In this document: positions 36,995 to 49,767 of the stretch, one piece after another
How the letters are laid out: each line of letters opens with the position of its first letter
Position numbering within the stretch: position 1 is the stretch's first letter
From: Plectrocnemia conspersa
Taxonomy: Eukaryota > Arthropoda > Insecta > Trichoptera > Polycentropodidae
Reading direction: 5' to 3'
Length of the DNA: 64,000 bases
Assembly: GCA_009617715.1 (NCBI GenBank)
Contig: VTFK01000461.1
Span: forward strand, 1 to 64,000
The notes under the pieces: generated by a model
The model's input: the letters and a program-made list of their open reading frames with translations, nothing else
Told to the model about the DNA's origin: nothing
Database searches by the model: none
Translations under genes and position numbers: made by a program

Positions 36995-37435
36995 CAAGCA
37001 CCTAATAACACATCCTTCCAGAGACGCTAATCACTCACAAGTACCGCTAAAAATACTACTCTTTGTTTGAAAGGGACGCGCACTAGACGATACATTCTAC
37101 CCTGCGCATAATACTTTTGTTATTCTATGGTTTTTTATCGCTAGAATGATCATCAAAACAGTTTTTATTTTTGAGTATGAACACGTTTTTTAAACGGTTC
37201 ATCTGCGATTTGCTAAAGCTGTTTCTAACCAGCATTATAAAATATGTGACACCTAATCACGGAGGAGAGATGCAGAAAAAAAACCAAATAGATACTCCAT
37301 TGAGTAGCAGGAACACGCAAAGATAAGCCAAAATATTAATAGATCATCCAGAAAGCATTGCAATATCACATCAGGCCAATCCCAGCCGCTCTACTAAAAT
37401 TACAGCCGACAATAATCGACACTAGCAAAGACTTT
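36995..37435. promoter_or_regulatory. Two GC-richer patches, possibly regulatory
   Basis: 36995-37110 (CTTCCAGAGACGCTAATCAC, AAAGGGACGCGCACTAGACG) and 37255-37430 (CATCAGGCCAATCCCAGCCG) stand above the AT background without a maintained frame. Confidence 0.2.
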
Positions 37436-37439
37436 AATA

Positions 37440-39690
37440 CTTTAATACTTGTTATTTTAACTCCTATAGCGGTATTTACATTATATGTTAACTTGAAATA
37501 TTGTTAAACATTGCGTTACAATATAGTTCACGGAATTAATTTTAAATAATAGTAAAGTGCATCGTGTATCATTTTGTTGGTTTATATTGCATATTTACCG
37601 TTTCTTTAGTTTCTAGAAATATACGTATTTTTCAACTGTAGATGTATTATATAAAAATCATAACTTGCTAATAACATCAAAAACGACAAGCAATATTATT
37701 TTATATAATTTTTAGAATATATTCTTCATAATTATTAAATTAATAGAAAACTCAATTTTTTTGGTAGAATTATTATATTTATAATACAATGTCTAATTTA
37801 ATTAAAAATAACTGTGTTTATGAATATTACATAATTAAATTGAGTGTTAATAATAAAATAAAATCTCAATGATAGTTTTATTTTTTTCTTATCTGTTTTA
37901 TGCAATAAAAAATTTTCAAGTATATTAAATTTTATTAAACAATATTTTTTAACGATAATTGTAATGAACTATTGAATTGCGTGTTTTCCAACCTTAAGTG
38001 TATAGATATAGAATTCATGGTTAAGTATTAGATAGCATTTATATATCTAGATAAGTAATAGTAAGTATAATGATAAGTATTATATAGCATTTTATATCTA
38101 TATTAAAAACAATATTTAATATATTGTAACTGATTTTTTAAGAAAATAAAGAATATGTAAATACATACATTCATATTTATTATATAATAATGCAAAAAAT
38201 TAAAATTATAAATATATAAAGCTGATTATTATTAATCAATTATTAAAATAATAATATTCTCTGATTGACGACGATTTAAACTTCTCGGAAAAATCGAACA
38301 CAATTAAAAGTTCTTAGAAAAAGCATTAAATCGGAAAATATCGTGTATTGACTAATATAAGATACTGGTGTTATATTTTCTATGTAATACAAAAATTTGA
38401 TGAGCAATAAAGATAACATAATGAAACAAAACTAATTATCTAAATCCGTCTCTGTATAAAATTATTAAAAGTCCCTCAAAAAATGGTCATTATCACGAAT
38501 CTGGAATATCTATTTATACCCAAAAAAGATAGAATGAATTAATTTTTAATTTTAACTACTGCATATTTTATTTATGATATAACATATATGCTTTGTAAAT
38601 AATATGCTGTAAGCTATTGAAGGAACGGAAATATTTTTAGAGACAATAAAATACTGAGCTAATTTGAAGGTCAAATGATTTTTAAAGAATTAACTAATAA
38701 TACTAAAAATTAAAAATCTAAATGTATGCTTAAATTCATAGGTATCAAAAATGTGATTTGTTTTGTTTAGTACTATAAACTTGTTTTCTATATATTAGTA
38801 AAAAATAATATTTATTTAAATAAAAATATATGTAGCTATTTTATTGTGAAATGTAGCATTTATAGTTTTATGTACTCAAAAAAAAATGAGTAAATTTATA
38901 AACATAAATATGTTACTTAAAACATTATATAAGTATTACCATACTCTGGTTTTATTAGGGGGCGCGGAAAAAATCTAGTTACGGCCCTGGTCGAGTGCAT
39001 TTAATCCGGATAACCATTTCGCATAATACATATGCAATGTTGTCTACTCAGGTTCTCGTATTAAATTTATGTGTATGCTCGCCAGATCTAATTAGTTGAT
39101 ATGCGTTATTCGCCAGGTGTTGGATATTAAAACACGTTTTGACCAAAAATGGTTAAGATTTTTATTTTTCTATTATATTTCTTATCATGGATTGCAAATT
39201 TTTTTGTGAACAATTTACTACATAAAAAAATTTTGATAAATTATTTTTTAAGATGTCGACTAATAGGTAGCAAATAATGTAGTGTTAAATATTTAAAAAA
39301 TGTGCAAAATCATATCTCTTTCAGGCAATATCGTCATTATTTTTTTATTGCATAGTTTTATAAAAATAATAGACTTAAAACTAATATACTATATATTATA
39401 CCTTTATTAAAAAATTAAATTTAAACAATTCTATTTTTTATAGTATTTCAACTGTACTGTCATTTAAATACAACTATAATTAAAAAAAATATTTTGCTAG
39501 CCAAAATATTAAATGCAATAGAACATTATTAGATCAAATTAACTTAAAAAAATATTATGCCTGTTGATTAAATGTATTATTTACATAAAAAATAATTACA
39601 ATTTAATTTATTAAAAATATTTTTTACATTTAATATACTGCCTGTAATATAAAATAATATTTATTAATTATTAAAACATTTTTTTTAAAT
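37440..39690. other. AT-rich stretch, nothing firm
   Basis: A short duplication (AAGTATTAGATAGCATTTATAT / AAGTATTATATAGCATTTTATA) lies near 38020-38095, and a GC scrap at 38960-39010. Otherwise featureless. Confidence 0.5.
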
Positions 39691-39699
39691 ACTCTGTTT

Positions 39700-39870
39700 A
39701 AATGCATTGCATCAAGAAACATCTCTCGTGGATAATGCGGCAAAAAATCAGCATATGGGTGGAGGTTTATATAATATAAAGGGAATTCGGTAGAATTCGA
39801 AAATGCGGAGAGTATCATGTTCATACGTAATATATGGAAACTGGGCCGTATTTTTATATATAAGGGCGAG
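39700..39870. promoter_or_regulatory. GC-richer non-coding patch
   Basis: ATGGGTGGAGGTTTATATAA with AAGGGAATTCGGTAGAATTCG lies in AT-rich flanks. Possible conserved element; no reading frame with motifs. Confidence 0.2.
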
Positions 39871-40430
39871 TGCCAGATTTGTAAAAATGTGCTATCAAAA
39901 AATATATTTTTTTATCTAAGAATTTAAACTGATATTGTAAGTATTTAACAATAATAACAAAGTTACAATCAACACCTAATGTAGCAACAACAGTAGCAAA
40001 AATAAATCGATTTTTTTTATTTTTAATTAACTAATATACAATATAAATAGATGCTTTTTTTAATACAAAAATCGAAGCATTAAACTTTATATCAAATATT
40101 ACAAAATTTTAAATATTTTAATAATACTTTTTTTGATTACACGATTCTGGCCTTTATGTATTATATAAACATGAATTTTCTTTGAAAGATTTTAATCATA
40201 TTTTAGTAAGAATAATAAAGCTTAAAGTTGACAATAATATACAATCATGATTAATCTGCCTAATTACTTTTGCAGATAAGCGGACGATTATATATTAATT
40301 AATTACGAGACTTGAATTATTGTTTATTTTTTTTTTAATCAAAATTGTTGTTATTTATTAGCTAGCTATCGCGTTTTTTGTAAAAGAATTTTCTGTGTAT
40401 GGATATAGCAACCTTTTTTAAAACATTTAT
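39871..40430. other. AT-rich stretch, nothing recognised
   Basis: No supported features. Confidence 0.6.
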
Positions 40431-40680
40431 AAGAGCCTGAGCTTTTCGCGCACGTGTCAAAACTTCGATTTTCCCTCTATTACTCCCCTAGGACGTATAT
40501 CCGAACCGTAATTCCGTCGGTTTATTTAAAACTTTGGTGCGCAAAAGATGCCTCTGAGATATAATATATATACTATATAATATATTATGAATGCTTGAAT
40601 GCCCTCCCTCGTAATTTACCCTAAATTCATTGTTATAAGAGTTCCTTAATCGATATAGTCGAAAGGCAATCCTAGTTCTA
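40431..40680. promoter_or_regulatory. GC-richer patch with CACGTG E-box
   Basis: CTTTTCGCGCACGTGTC, CCCCTAGGACGTATATCCG and GTAATTCCGTCGG occur close together. No sustained frame with motifs. Confidence 0.22.
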
Positions 40681-40949
40681 AACATTAACAAAGATTAGAA
40701 TCAGCCGTAAAAGTATCAATATAATAAATAATTAATCATGGTGCTCTTAAATATTAAGATTATTTTAATCACACAAGAAAGTAAAATAAAGTTTGTGTGT
40801 TTAGAGGATTATTGCATTACTATTTTTAGTATTGCTTTAACCATAGATTCTAGGGAATTTGAAAGGAATCATAATTTAATCCAGGGATGTATTCATTATG
40901 TGTAAAAGGAGGTTTAAATTTTACCATTCTGACTTAAAATTAGAAGTGT

Positions 40950-41290
40950 CTAATCCGGCTTTAATCTCCGGGTCACATCGAAATCTGAGATTTACTCTCT
41001 AGCGGCTAAGTGCACTTGGAAACGGACACAAAAGTGGATGTATAGTCCGAGGTAAGATAAAACTGGAGCACTTTGTCCGCAAATCCCCGTACATGTTTTC
41101 CCCTTTTATTACGGCCGGTGTATTTCAGCGTTATAGGCGACCTTACACCCCCACTTTGCGCTTGAGCCTTTAAATTTTCATTTAGGAAAAGTGGCGTTTA
41201 AAAAAATTGAGGCTGAGAAAGGCGTAACAATAGGCAGTTTGCGACAGAGGCGGTTACGCTAAATTGAAGCCGTAATAGAAAATAATGAAG
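40950..41290. promoter_or_regulatory. GC-richer non-coding island, enhancer-like
   Basis: About 340 bp well above background GC, with no frame maintained across it. It includes AAGTGCACTTGG (CACTTG-type motifs), AAACGGACACAAAAGTGG, GTAAGATAAAACTGG, TTACGGCCGGTG and GACAGAGGCGGTTACGC. Similar in character to the patches at 2535, 55680 and 59220. Inference from composition. Confidence 0.35.
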
Positions 41291-41299
41291 CAGTGATTA

Positions 41300-42760
41300 G
41301 TTCAAGAACGAGAATTTGTTGGATTTTCTTATATAGGTCTTATATTAGGATCTTTATTTTGCCAGAATCAAATTTATTATGTTGGTTACAAAGACATATA
41401 TTTTATGGTAGGCTTGTAATTTATTTGTAGCAATAGTTTTTAAGCTAGTTTTTTTTATGGGTCAAAAGCCGTAATCTAATACATATATTACTATATATTA
41501 TTATTATACAATACAATAATAAAAAATTAGCATTAAGGTGAATAATAGTTTTAAACATATAATAAAAAAACGTATTTCTGTATTTTTATGTAATAATCAA
41601 CAGTTGTTAATTTTGAACATATAATTCTATTTGTAAAAAAATTATATCAGTAGAGAAATTAAATATAAAGTGCTAAAATATATTTAAATTATCTATATTA
41701 TACTTCAGTGAACGTCATAGCTTCCACTTTGTATCTAAAAAACACGCACGCTAGACTAACACAATCACACGTTATGAGTTGACAACCAGTTTTTAGTTTA
41801 TTTCCTGTATTTTTATTTTATAATAAATTAAAACCACAAGCGTTTTGTTTAATATTTTTATTTATTAATACATTCAGCTAACAATTAATTATAAACATTA
41901 TAATTGTTATAAATCAGTAACATTTTTATGTAAATATAAATAGTATGTCTGTAAAATTATTTATTAGTAAAATGTTTTTTTATATATAATTAATATGATT
42001 TTATCTTAAAGTTAACTTGGTATTTTATTTTAAAACTTTTTGATATTCAATAAATATTTACAGTGATTGTGATATCAAAATTTTTATTAAATATCATACA
42101 GAAATTTTTTTCAGTAATTTTTAGTTTAAATGCCTTATTAAATGTACCACACGTAAACTAACGTTTAAGTTTTTCTTAGGAATTGATTAAGTATGAGCTG
42201 AAATAGTTTATAAAATATACAATTTAAGACCCAGCTCAATAAATAAATCATCATAATATTATTTTTTTTAATTTAAGATGATCTATAAAAACCTAAAATG
42301 TAATGATCAATCAAAAAAATGAATAATGAAGGAGAATCTGGATAATATTACCCCATTTAGAAACTCAAAATTTGGTAATAATCACACAGATTCATACCAC
42401 TCCTCTATCGTGCTTTAATTCTTTATAAGATAAACAGCATAATGCAAAATAAAGTAAAGAAAATCACTGACACATTTAAATGAAAAAAAAAACAGGAATG
42501 GGATTTAAAATTTAAAAATTTAAGGACATTTAAAAAACACTTTAAAAGTCGTCCTAACAAACATTAATTAGTTTTGTTAAGATTTCATCAATAAACGAAA
42601 TAATTCATAAAAACCCGTGGTTTTAATATTGCGAAGAATATTCATTCTTAAGACATAGTTATCGTTTTTATTCATTTGAAAAAAAAATGTAAATAAGAAA
42701 CGAATTTAGAGATGACTAACCTGGATAAATAAATACGACAAAATATTTAATATTTTTATA
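41300..42760. other. AT-rich stretch, nothing recognised
   Basis: No supported features. Confidence 0.6.
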
Positions 42761-42764
42761 CATC

Positions 42765-43005
42765 AGAGCTGCTCGCAGGGATCATCTAAAAGAGGCCATT
42801 AAGGCAAACTCAGATCACGCATACTCACTTGAAAAATAAGCTTTTTAAAGTCTATGCTACTTTCACGATCACTCTACTAACCTGATGAACTGTTAGACCA
42901 CTTTGATTCATCTAGGTGCTCTTGCATTCAACATTGCCGGCCGACAATGACACCTAAATGTACGTCCATAATAATCGTGTTAAATAAATTTTAACTGACA
43001 AAACA
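42765..43005 (+). pseudogene. Degenerate coding-like fragment, family unrecognised
   Basis: Two plus frames look protein-derived: RAARRDHLKEAIKANSDHAY, then SLEK and a stop (~42770-42838), and PDELLDHFDSSRCSCIQHCR, then PTMTPKCTSIIIV (~42890-42990). A stretch with stops separates them. ACATCAG before the first could be an acceptor. More likely a mobile-element or gene relic; I cannot name it. Confidence 0.3.
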
Positions 43006-43339
43006 CCATTTGATCTCAAATTGTTTTTAATTGTGTATAGTAAATTTATTAAAAATTACGAATGCTATAAATTGTCATTTAACAAAGTCGACGATATAAA
43101 AAACACTATGGATGCAAAAAAAATACAATAGATATTTATATACCTATAAACTCAGCTACCTGATCTTTATAAAAAATTGTTTTCGAAATATATGATTATT
43201 CAAAAATAATAAGATATTGGTAAAATATGCAAGCTGCGAATGCAAGATGAATTATTTAAAAGTACGGCCACGATCAGGATAGTCTACGATAGGAATACAG
43301 AGTCGTAGGTCTTAGCTACGAGTCGGCTGCTACGAGCTA

Positions 43340-43385
43340 CGAGGCTTCAGTGCGTGCGGAGCCGTCGGGCCAGAGGGACGCCGGC
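43340..43385 (+). promoter_or_regulatory. TATA-less core promoter: Inr plus DPE, TSS ~43349
   Basis: TTCAGT gives an arthropod initiator with A+1 at 43349. GGACG sits at +28 to +32 (43376-43380), exactly the Drosophila DPE position and consensus (RGWYV). It lies in the most GC-rich patch of this region (43260-43430), with repeated CTACGAG/CGTAG motifs immediately upstream and downstream. No TATA box at -30. Confidence 0.5.
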
Positions 43386-43726
43386 GTAGCAAAAGCTCGT
43401 AGTCGGTTCTACGCGAAAGCTCTCGTTTGCGTGCATACATTTATGAAACAAGTATACCGCGAAATAATATTATTTCACAAAATATATAAAAATAAATAAT
43501 TTAACATACAAAAATACAATTATTAGTATCGTTAAATGATAATATAATGTGAAGTGTAAATACATAAAAATATATTATAATTAAAAAATAGTGCCATAAG
43601 TTTAAATAATCTATTTATATAAATATTTATAATATAATTAGTATTGTGTACAGTGTTAAGTACCAGAGTATTCACACAACGTTAACGTGAAATATTCACG
43701 TTATAATGCAGCATCAGCACATTTGC
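43349..43726 (+). CDS. Candidate first exon: long 5' UTR plus 7 codons, then a strong donor
   Basis: From the predicted TSS, a 357-nt leader reaches ATG at 43706. The seven codons MQHQHIC end flush against GTAAGTAC at 43727, a near-perfect donor giving a phase-0 intron. The leader has an upstream ORF (ATG 43442, 18 codons) and a short ATG-TGA. Promoter, leader, start codon and donor in correct order make this the best plus-strand gene-start candidate in the window. The rest of the gene would lie beyond a long intron; I find no matching acceptor exon and cannot name the gene. Only the final 21 nt are proposed as coding. Confidence 0.42.
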
Positions 43727-43739
43727 GTAAGTACTTTGT

Positions 43740-44345
43740 GTTTGTTTGTGAAATGAATATTATTTTATTATATTAAGGAACAGAAATAAAACTTTAAATT
43801 TAGTTAAATTTATTAATAAAATTTTTTAAAATTATATATAACTAAAAATAATACTTTGCTTAAAGAATAATTAATTAAATAATAAAGAACACTGGTTATT
43901 AGTAAATTCTTATATTAAGCGATTAAAAAATAAATATTTCGAGAATCCCTATCTTACAACGAGCAGATTGAAATATTTAGGGGGTGAGTTAAATTCCATA
44001 AATGGTATCTTAATTTGATTTCAAATACATTATCAAGATATAAGAACATAAATAATTTGATCCTAAGAATATGAGATAATATGTGGAAATTTTTACATCG
44101 TTAATAATCTATACTTTTATCAGTTACACAATAATAAGTACCAATTTCTAGGTAATCTTGATGCGTTATTTTGCTTACAAATAATAATGGTAAAATATTT
44201 AAAGGCAAATATAGATTCAATTGCATTTTTTAATAAGTAAGATAAATTATATTTTAACTGGTTATATTTTATTGATAAAAAGTATATTGTCTAAATATTT
44301 TTGTGCACTTAAAATGAAAAAAACATATTTGCTGTTTTCTTTTTT
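43740..44345. other. AT-rich stretch, nothing recognised
   Basis: Start of the putative intron; no supported features. Confidence 0.55.
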
Positions 44346-44349
44346 TGTT

Positions 44350-44660
44350 ATGTGTTTTGTGGCACTTTGAACATTCGACCGGTCATAAATTCGGAAACCT
44401 TGAGGTTTGAGGGTCTAGAAAATGAGTCAATGGCATATGTTTGTATGAAAATGTAGGTTTCCCCAGTTGGCATATGTTGTTTTGCATAATTCAATGGTAA
44501 AAGTAGTAATGTCGGGTCGACGATGAGAATAGCTTGATTATTATTGCACACGACGGTCGTTTATGGGGGAAAATTACCAACAAGCTCGCGAAAATTGCCG
44601 GAAAATCTCTACATGCTAGTGATGCTGGCAAATGACGTATGTATATTCACTTAGGTAGAG
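44350..44660. promoter_or_regulatory. GC-richer non-coding island
   Basis: CATTCGACCGGTCATAAATT, ACCTTGAGGTTTGAGGG, GTTGGCATATGTTG and ACGACGGTCGTTTATGGGGG lie within ~300 bp. A 67-codon minus frame has no recognised motif. If the 43.35-kb promoter is real, this is in its first intron, a common enhancer location. Confidence 0.28.
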
Positions 44661-44664
44661 ACTC

Positions 44665-46840
44665 TTGTTATTTTGGGTCTAATTGAGTAAAAACACAGAA
44701 GAATTTTAAACGCAAAATTACGTACGTCTATAATATATTATATTAATAAATTAAAAATTGGTGTGCAATATTATTATTTAATTATCTTATTGTTTTATCA
44801 AAAATAAAATAATATTCAACAAAACATACTGATATGATGTTTCTATATGACATTGTGTCACTTTTTTAAATCAAAATCTCATTAATTTGATTGTGTTCAA
44901 TCTAATCAAAATAAAATGAAATATTAAGATGAAATAGATTATTGTTAATAAGATAATAAAATATTTTTTGATAAGACTTAATAATTTTTATTATAAATAT
45001 ATATACGTTTGAAAAATAAAAAATAGAAACCCTTATAAAAAAAGCAATGCATAAAAAGCTATATACAATAATATTTTTTTTTATTAAAATCATTTTTTTT
45101 AAGAAGACAGTGTTTTAAAAATATCAATATAAAACATTATTTGACTTATTTTTTAAAAATAGTCAAACATAAACCTAATTATAAAAAATAATAATATCCG
45201 ATTACAGAAAATATAAAAATTAAAATAATACGTTAAAAAACTTAGTTTTAATAGCTAGTTTGATTTGGCAAATATTTTTTTTATTTAATTGATTATTTAT
45301 ATTTATTTAATTATATACTACGTTTCTAGGTTCGTGTAACATAGTGCTAAAAAATAAGTATTAATATGATTCAATCCTTTTTAGATAACTGTTAGTTAAT
45401 TTACTTATTAAATTTCAGTCTATAATAGTTCAGTTTTCCTTTGACTTTTAATCGTATTAAAACTAACGTTATAGTATTTATTATTGTTTATTTAAAATCT
45501 CTGAGTAATTTAAAATCATGATATATTAAAAAAAAAAAATAATAGTTAGGCAATATTAAAAAAAATATATTTTATTAAACATATATTATAATTTATGTTG
45601 TTTAGGAGTAATGGTAAAAATTGTGTCAATATATTTAATTATTGAAAATATTTTTTAATTGATCTCTAGGTTACGAAAACATTAGTTTTTGCCTTATTAT
45701 TTTTTTTTATTTTGCGTTTTTGACATTTAAACATATTCTAGATTGTCATTTTAAGGTCAGTTTTAAGCTCACTACTTAATAAAAATTCGTGCATTTTTGT
45801 CATTAAGAGTTTTTTTGATTTTTATTTTTGGTTTTGGTTGGTAAGGTTATTTTAAATATTGTTTTTATATCTTCTTGTATAAATGAATTTTTGCTAGTTA
45901 GTTAAAGACACGATGTTAGAAATAATCCAAAAATTATATAAAAAAATAAGCAACTACTATAAGTTTTTTTTTTATTGACATTGAAAAAATTACCCCTAGT
46001 TTTTTCTTATTAGAACATAACCTATATTCCCATATTTTTAAGTATTTATTATAAGATGTAAATAGTCTGACATTATGATGCTGAATTGTATAAAAACATA
46101 TCTTAGCATTCTAGAAAAATCTTGGTCTATCAAACTCGCCCAAAAAAATTGCTCATAATTATTTTTAACGGTTTATTTTTACCACCATGTAGTATTCAAT
46201 ATAAACAAGATTTCTATTACTCTAAAAATAAATACATCAATTCTTGTTTTCCGCATTATTTTCAAAGAAGTGATGACTACATCCGGAAAACTTCCGTTTT
46301 TATGGCGTCGTCGATATTATCGACGTTATTCAAAGCCTAAACGCGGAAATATGTATGATAGGAAATAAATCTTGCCCCACCGGCTTTCGGATACAATAAA
46401 TTTCATTATTTTCCAATAAATCACGTGAACGAGTTTTTTTTCCATATTGTTTTATGGATTGAATTTAATGTTGTGTCGTATAAGAATGAGACCATAAAAA
46501 TCAACCGAAAAATCTGTCTATAATAAAAAATAAATAATTCATAATGTATTGACTTGAAGATAAAATATTATACTATAAATATGATTATTTATTATTCAAC
46601 ATAATATTTTTAATATTTAAACATTCAAGATGAAATTAAAATAAGTATATATTAATTGACAAATATTCTATTTTTTAATTTACATAAGCAAAAAAAAAAT
46701 TGGAATCCTTTCAATTTAAAAAAGGTAAAAAAAATGGAATAATTTTCTCAATAAATATAAAAGCAGTAATAATGAAGAATAAAATATACTATGAATTCAA
46801 GAAGTTTCATTAGCTATGATTTATTATTTAGAGAGTCAAG
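44665..46840. other. AT-rich stretch with minor GC patch at 46240-46440
   Basis: An odd palindrome CGTCGATATTATCGACG occurs near 46306-46325. Otherwise nothing recognised. Confidence 0.45.
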
Positions 46841-46841
46841 T

Positions 46842-47006
46842 TTAGAGTTTTGAGAGATGATTTTGCAGTCTATTCGATGATATATTTGGGTCTGTATCAG
46901 ACGGCATTATTGTAGTGTCGTCGACAAATGTAGCAATTATTGTTGAGTTCGTCTAAGGAAGATATAACGTGTATAACAAATACAGCATCGGTCTAAGAAC
47001 GGTGCC
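46842..47006 (-). pseudogene. Jockey-clade reverse-transcriptase fragment
   Basis: Minus frame: GTVLRPMLYLLYTLYLP, stop, TNSTIIATFVDDTTIMPSDT, then DPNISSNRLQNHL. It matches the RT core P-Q-G-[TS]-V-L-x-P-x-L-Y...A-x-F-A-D-D-T-A. FVDD carries both catalytic Asps, with one stop between motifs. Upstream the MPSG motif sits one frame off. Only ~55 residues survive. Confidence 0.8.
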
Positions 47007-47019
47007 CTGAGGGCATGTC

Positions 47020-48210
47020 TGATGATATTTGGTATGGTTTTGTGTTCCTACTTATTCGATCCTTATCTAAAAATGTCTATCTTTAAGGTAGGATTGAGAT
47101 ATTAGAAAGATATATATTTTTTTTATTTTCAGTCTTCATTTATATATAAAATGGCAACTTATGCACTTGCTCTATTGTAGAATGTTTATATAATAAGCCT
47201 AATTGATGATTTAGTGAGAAATTAGCAGTTTTTTTTTTGTAGTATTTTTTTAATAATTTTGCCATAACTGTAAGATATATATTTATTGGTCTATATGCGA
47301 CCATTTATTTTTCTGGTTTCAGTAAAATTATAATTTAGGTAATTATATTTAAAAGTAGATTAATTTAATCAATGAATTAAATATAATGGTTATTAATCTG
47401 ATGACTTGGTATAATAGTTCAATTATTCAACTAAATCTTAATATTTAGATTTGCAAATAATCTTATGAATAATGTTATATTAAAGTATTTTTTAAATTGT
47501 AAGAAATAATTACTTTATTATATATAATTTTATCACTATAATCAGTTTTAAAATAATTAGATTGTTCCCATTACTTCTTCCTTATTAATAAAATAGTAAT
47601 ACTATTTAGATTTAAGGGTTAACTTAATTCATAATCAACACATTGGTCTCGTGGGGTTTTATAAGATTGTGTCCTACGTTTTGAGTTTATCTTTATTCAA
47701 TTTAAGATTTTCATTCGACTCAATTTAACTGCTATGCGGGATTATTTATTATTTTATAAGCCTTAAGGGATGAAATCTGAAACGAGTTTTTATCAGAATT
47801 CTTTTTTAGGTATAGGGAATATTATTATAAAATAAAATAAATATATCTTATTAAATCTGCTCTATATATTCCCAACTCCATATATCTGTGCCAAATATTT
47901 TTGTAATAGTTAATATCTGTATATTATAAATAATAACGTTATCTACTAATAATCTTGGTTAGTTTTTTTTTTGTTATGAATCACAAATTATTAAGCATCA
48001 TTTGTATTTTTTGAATAAGATTTTTGTTTACTTATTTAATGTATAAAACTGAAGGTGTTGTAAAATTTTATATTTTATAAATTATTTAAAAAATTCTAAA
48101 AACTATTTTCATTAACAATAGTATAAAAAAAATGTTGAACAATTATTTAAAATACATACATACATATTGAAAATCATCCTTTAGTATATACTATTATTAG
48201 AACTTTGAGC
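47020..48210. other. AT-rich stretch, nothing recognised
   Basis: No supported features. Confidence 0.55.
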
Positions 48211-48217
48211 TAATTAA

Positions 48218-48496
48218 TTATATTCAAGGCCCGCTTTTGCGAATTCGCCTAAATTAATAAGGGTCTGTGAGGCATTCGAGATAAACTATCAAATTGCTCG
48301 GGGCGTATCTGTATCGTTTTGGGGATCCCAAGCACCAAAGACCTTGACACTGTCGTTAGTGGAACAGGATGAGGAAAACAACGGGAACAAAACTCGAAAG
48401 CAAATCGATGGTACTTTGACAGGGGTTAATTGCGTATCGGTATTGAGTGACAGTGTTTGTTTAAAGTTATTAGAATATAAAGTAATATATAAATAA
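48218..48496 (+). CDS. Exon-like open frame without start codon (~88 codons after a possible acceptor)
   Basis: After AATTATATTCAAG (48228), a plus frame runs from PAFANSPKLIRVCEAFEINY through FWGSQAPKTLTLSLVEQDEE to ...LKLLEYKVIYK and TAA. There is no ATG. GC is clearly above the flanks and residues are well mixed and charged, unlike chance AT-rich frames. The minus strand is also open for 70 codons but is less protein-like. Possible terminal exon of an unknown gene; no domain is recognised. Confidence 0.3.
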   Translation, partial: LYSRPAFANSPKLIRVCEAFEINYQIARGVSVSFWGSQAPKTLTLSLVEQDEENNGNKTRKQIDGTLTGVNCVSVLSDSVCLKLLEYKVIYK

Positions 48497-48592
48497 CACA
48501 TTACAGATTCATAATAAATAACGTATAATTACAATTTATGTCTTATTCATTTTTAATTTATAGTTCAGCATTATATTACCAAACAGCTACTG

Positions 48593-48799
48593 GTGAGCTT
48601 TAACATTTTTATTGTTTATAAATACTTTTTGATGCCAGAAATGCAAATTTATGTTTGTAGTGCACAGAATTGCCAATGCAACCAGTTTACGATGGACGGA
48701 ATGTATGGTTTATTCAGGACTGAATCAATACTGACTGTGGCGAGTGACGGTCGATGTTTAACTCTTGTATGCATGAAACGAAACAGGTGCAGTTAGTTG
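48593..48799 (+). CDS. Exon-like island with Cys-rich frame, unknown
   Basis: A plus frame contains MQIYVCSAQNCQCNQFTMDG, then MYGLFRTESILTVASDGRC, ending KRNRCS and TAG. TTTGTAG at ~48660 and AACAG followed by GTGCAG at ~48788 could be splice sites, in which case another frame (CTELPMQPVYDGRNVWFIQD) competes. Composition supports an exon or conserved element; the frame is uncertain. Confidence 0.2.
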
Positions 48800-49765
48800 A
48801 CCTTGATGCATGTAAAAGTAAAAAAAATATTAAATTAAAACTGGAATAAGCGTATCTAAAATTGCCACCTTAAATTATATGTAATAATGTCCTGTTTCAA
48901 GATAATCAAATAAACAATCGTTAGGCAAATGAAAGATAAGATCGTAAGTGCTTATTATTTTTTATACCTTACTAGGTCTAGTATTATAAAATTAACGTAT
49001 TTTGGAAATAATACAATAAAATATTTAAGCTTTGTTGAGTCTCTAAATAGTATAAAATTTATATAGCTAATAAAGACAATGACAGCCATACGCGGCTTTA
49101 AGATTTAAAAAAATACCTTGAGTCTTTTAAAAAAAAGTTTGACCTTAAAAGCTGGTGATTCAGAATAACTATATTTTTGTACCCAATGCGCATATTAAAG
49201 ATTTATTATTTACTTTTCGTTTGACTGCTTGACTGACGCGAACTCTGACTGTCATTAGTCTGCCGATTGTTGCCAATTTTAATCAGTTAATAATTTGTTT
49301 GAAATCTAATTAACAGATCATAGAAAAACAGCTTGAAAATACGTATTAAGTATTTAGAACACCGCTGTCTTAATTCTGAAGGAATATTGCCTATTTTACA
49401 ATAAATTTGCAGTCAAAACTATTAGTTAATTTGATTATTATAATTTTGGATTTTTAAATTGTCTTAATTTGCGTAAAAATGCCATTTTAATAAAATTGTT
49501 TTTTTTTTATTAAAATTAAATACTATTTAAAAACTATTTATAGACCATTATTTAAATACAGGAACTTTAACAATAGATAGGCGTGGTATGTATCAAAGAT
49601 TGAAAAATAAAAATATATACAAACTGTGTTTTCCTAAGAATCTTATAATTAAGAACAAGTGTCAACTATGAACTGACTAAAACAAGTACAATGAAAGGAA
49701 TTTCTATTAGCGATTTAAACGCTCCTGATAAAATGTGTGTTTTATGCTATAAGATACTCGCAAGT
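48800..49765. other. AT-rich stretch, nothing firm
   Basis: Small GC-richer area at 49200-49290. No supported features. Confidence 0.5.
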
Positions 49766-49767
49766 GG

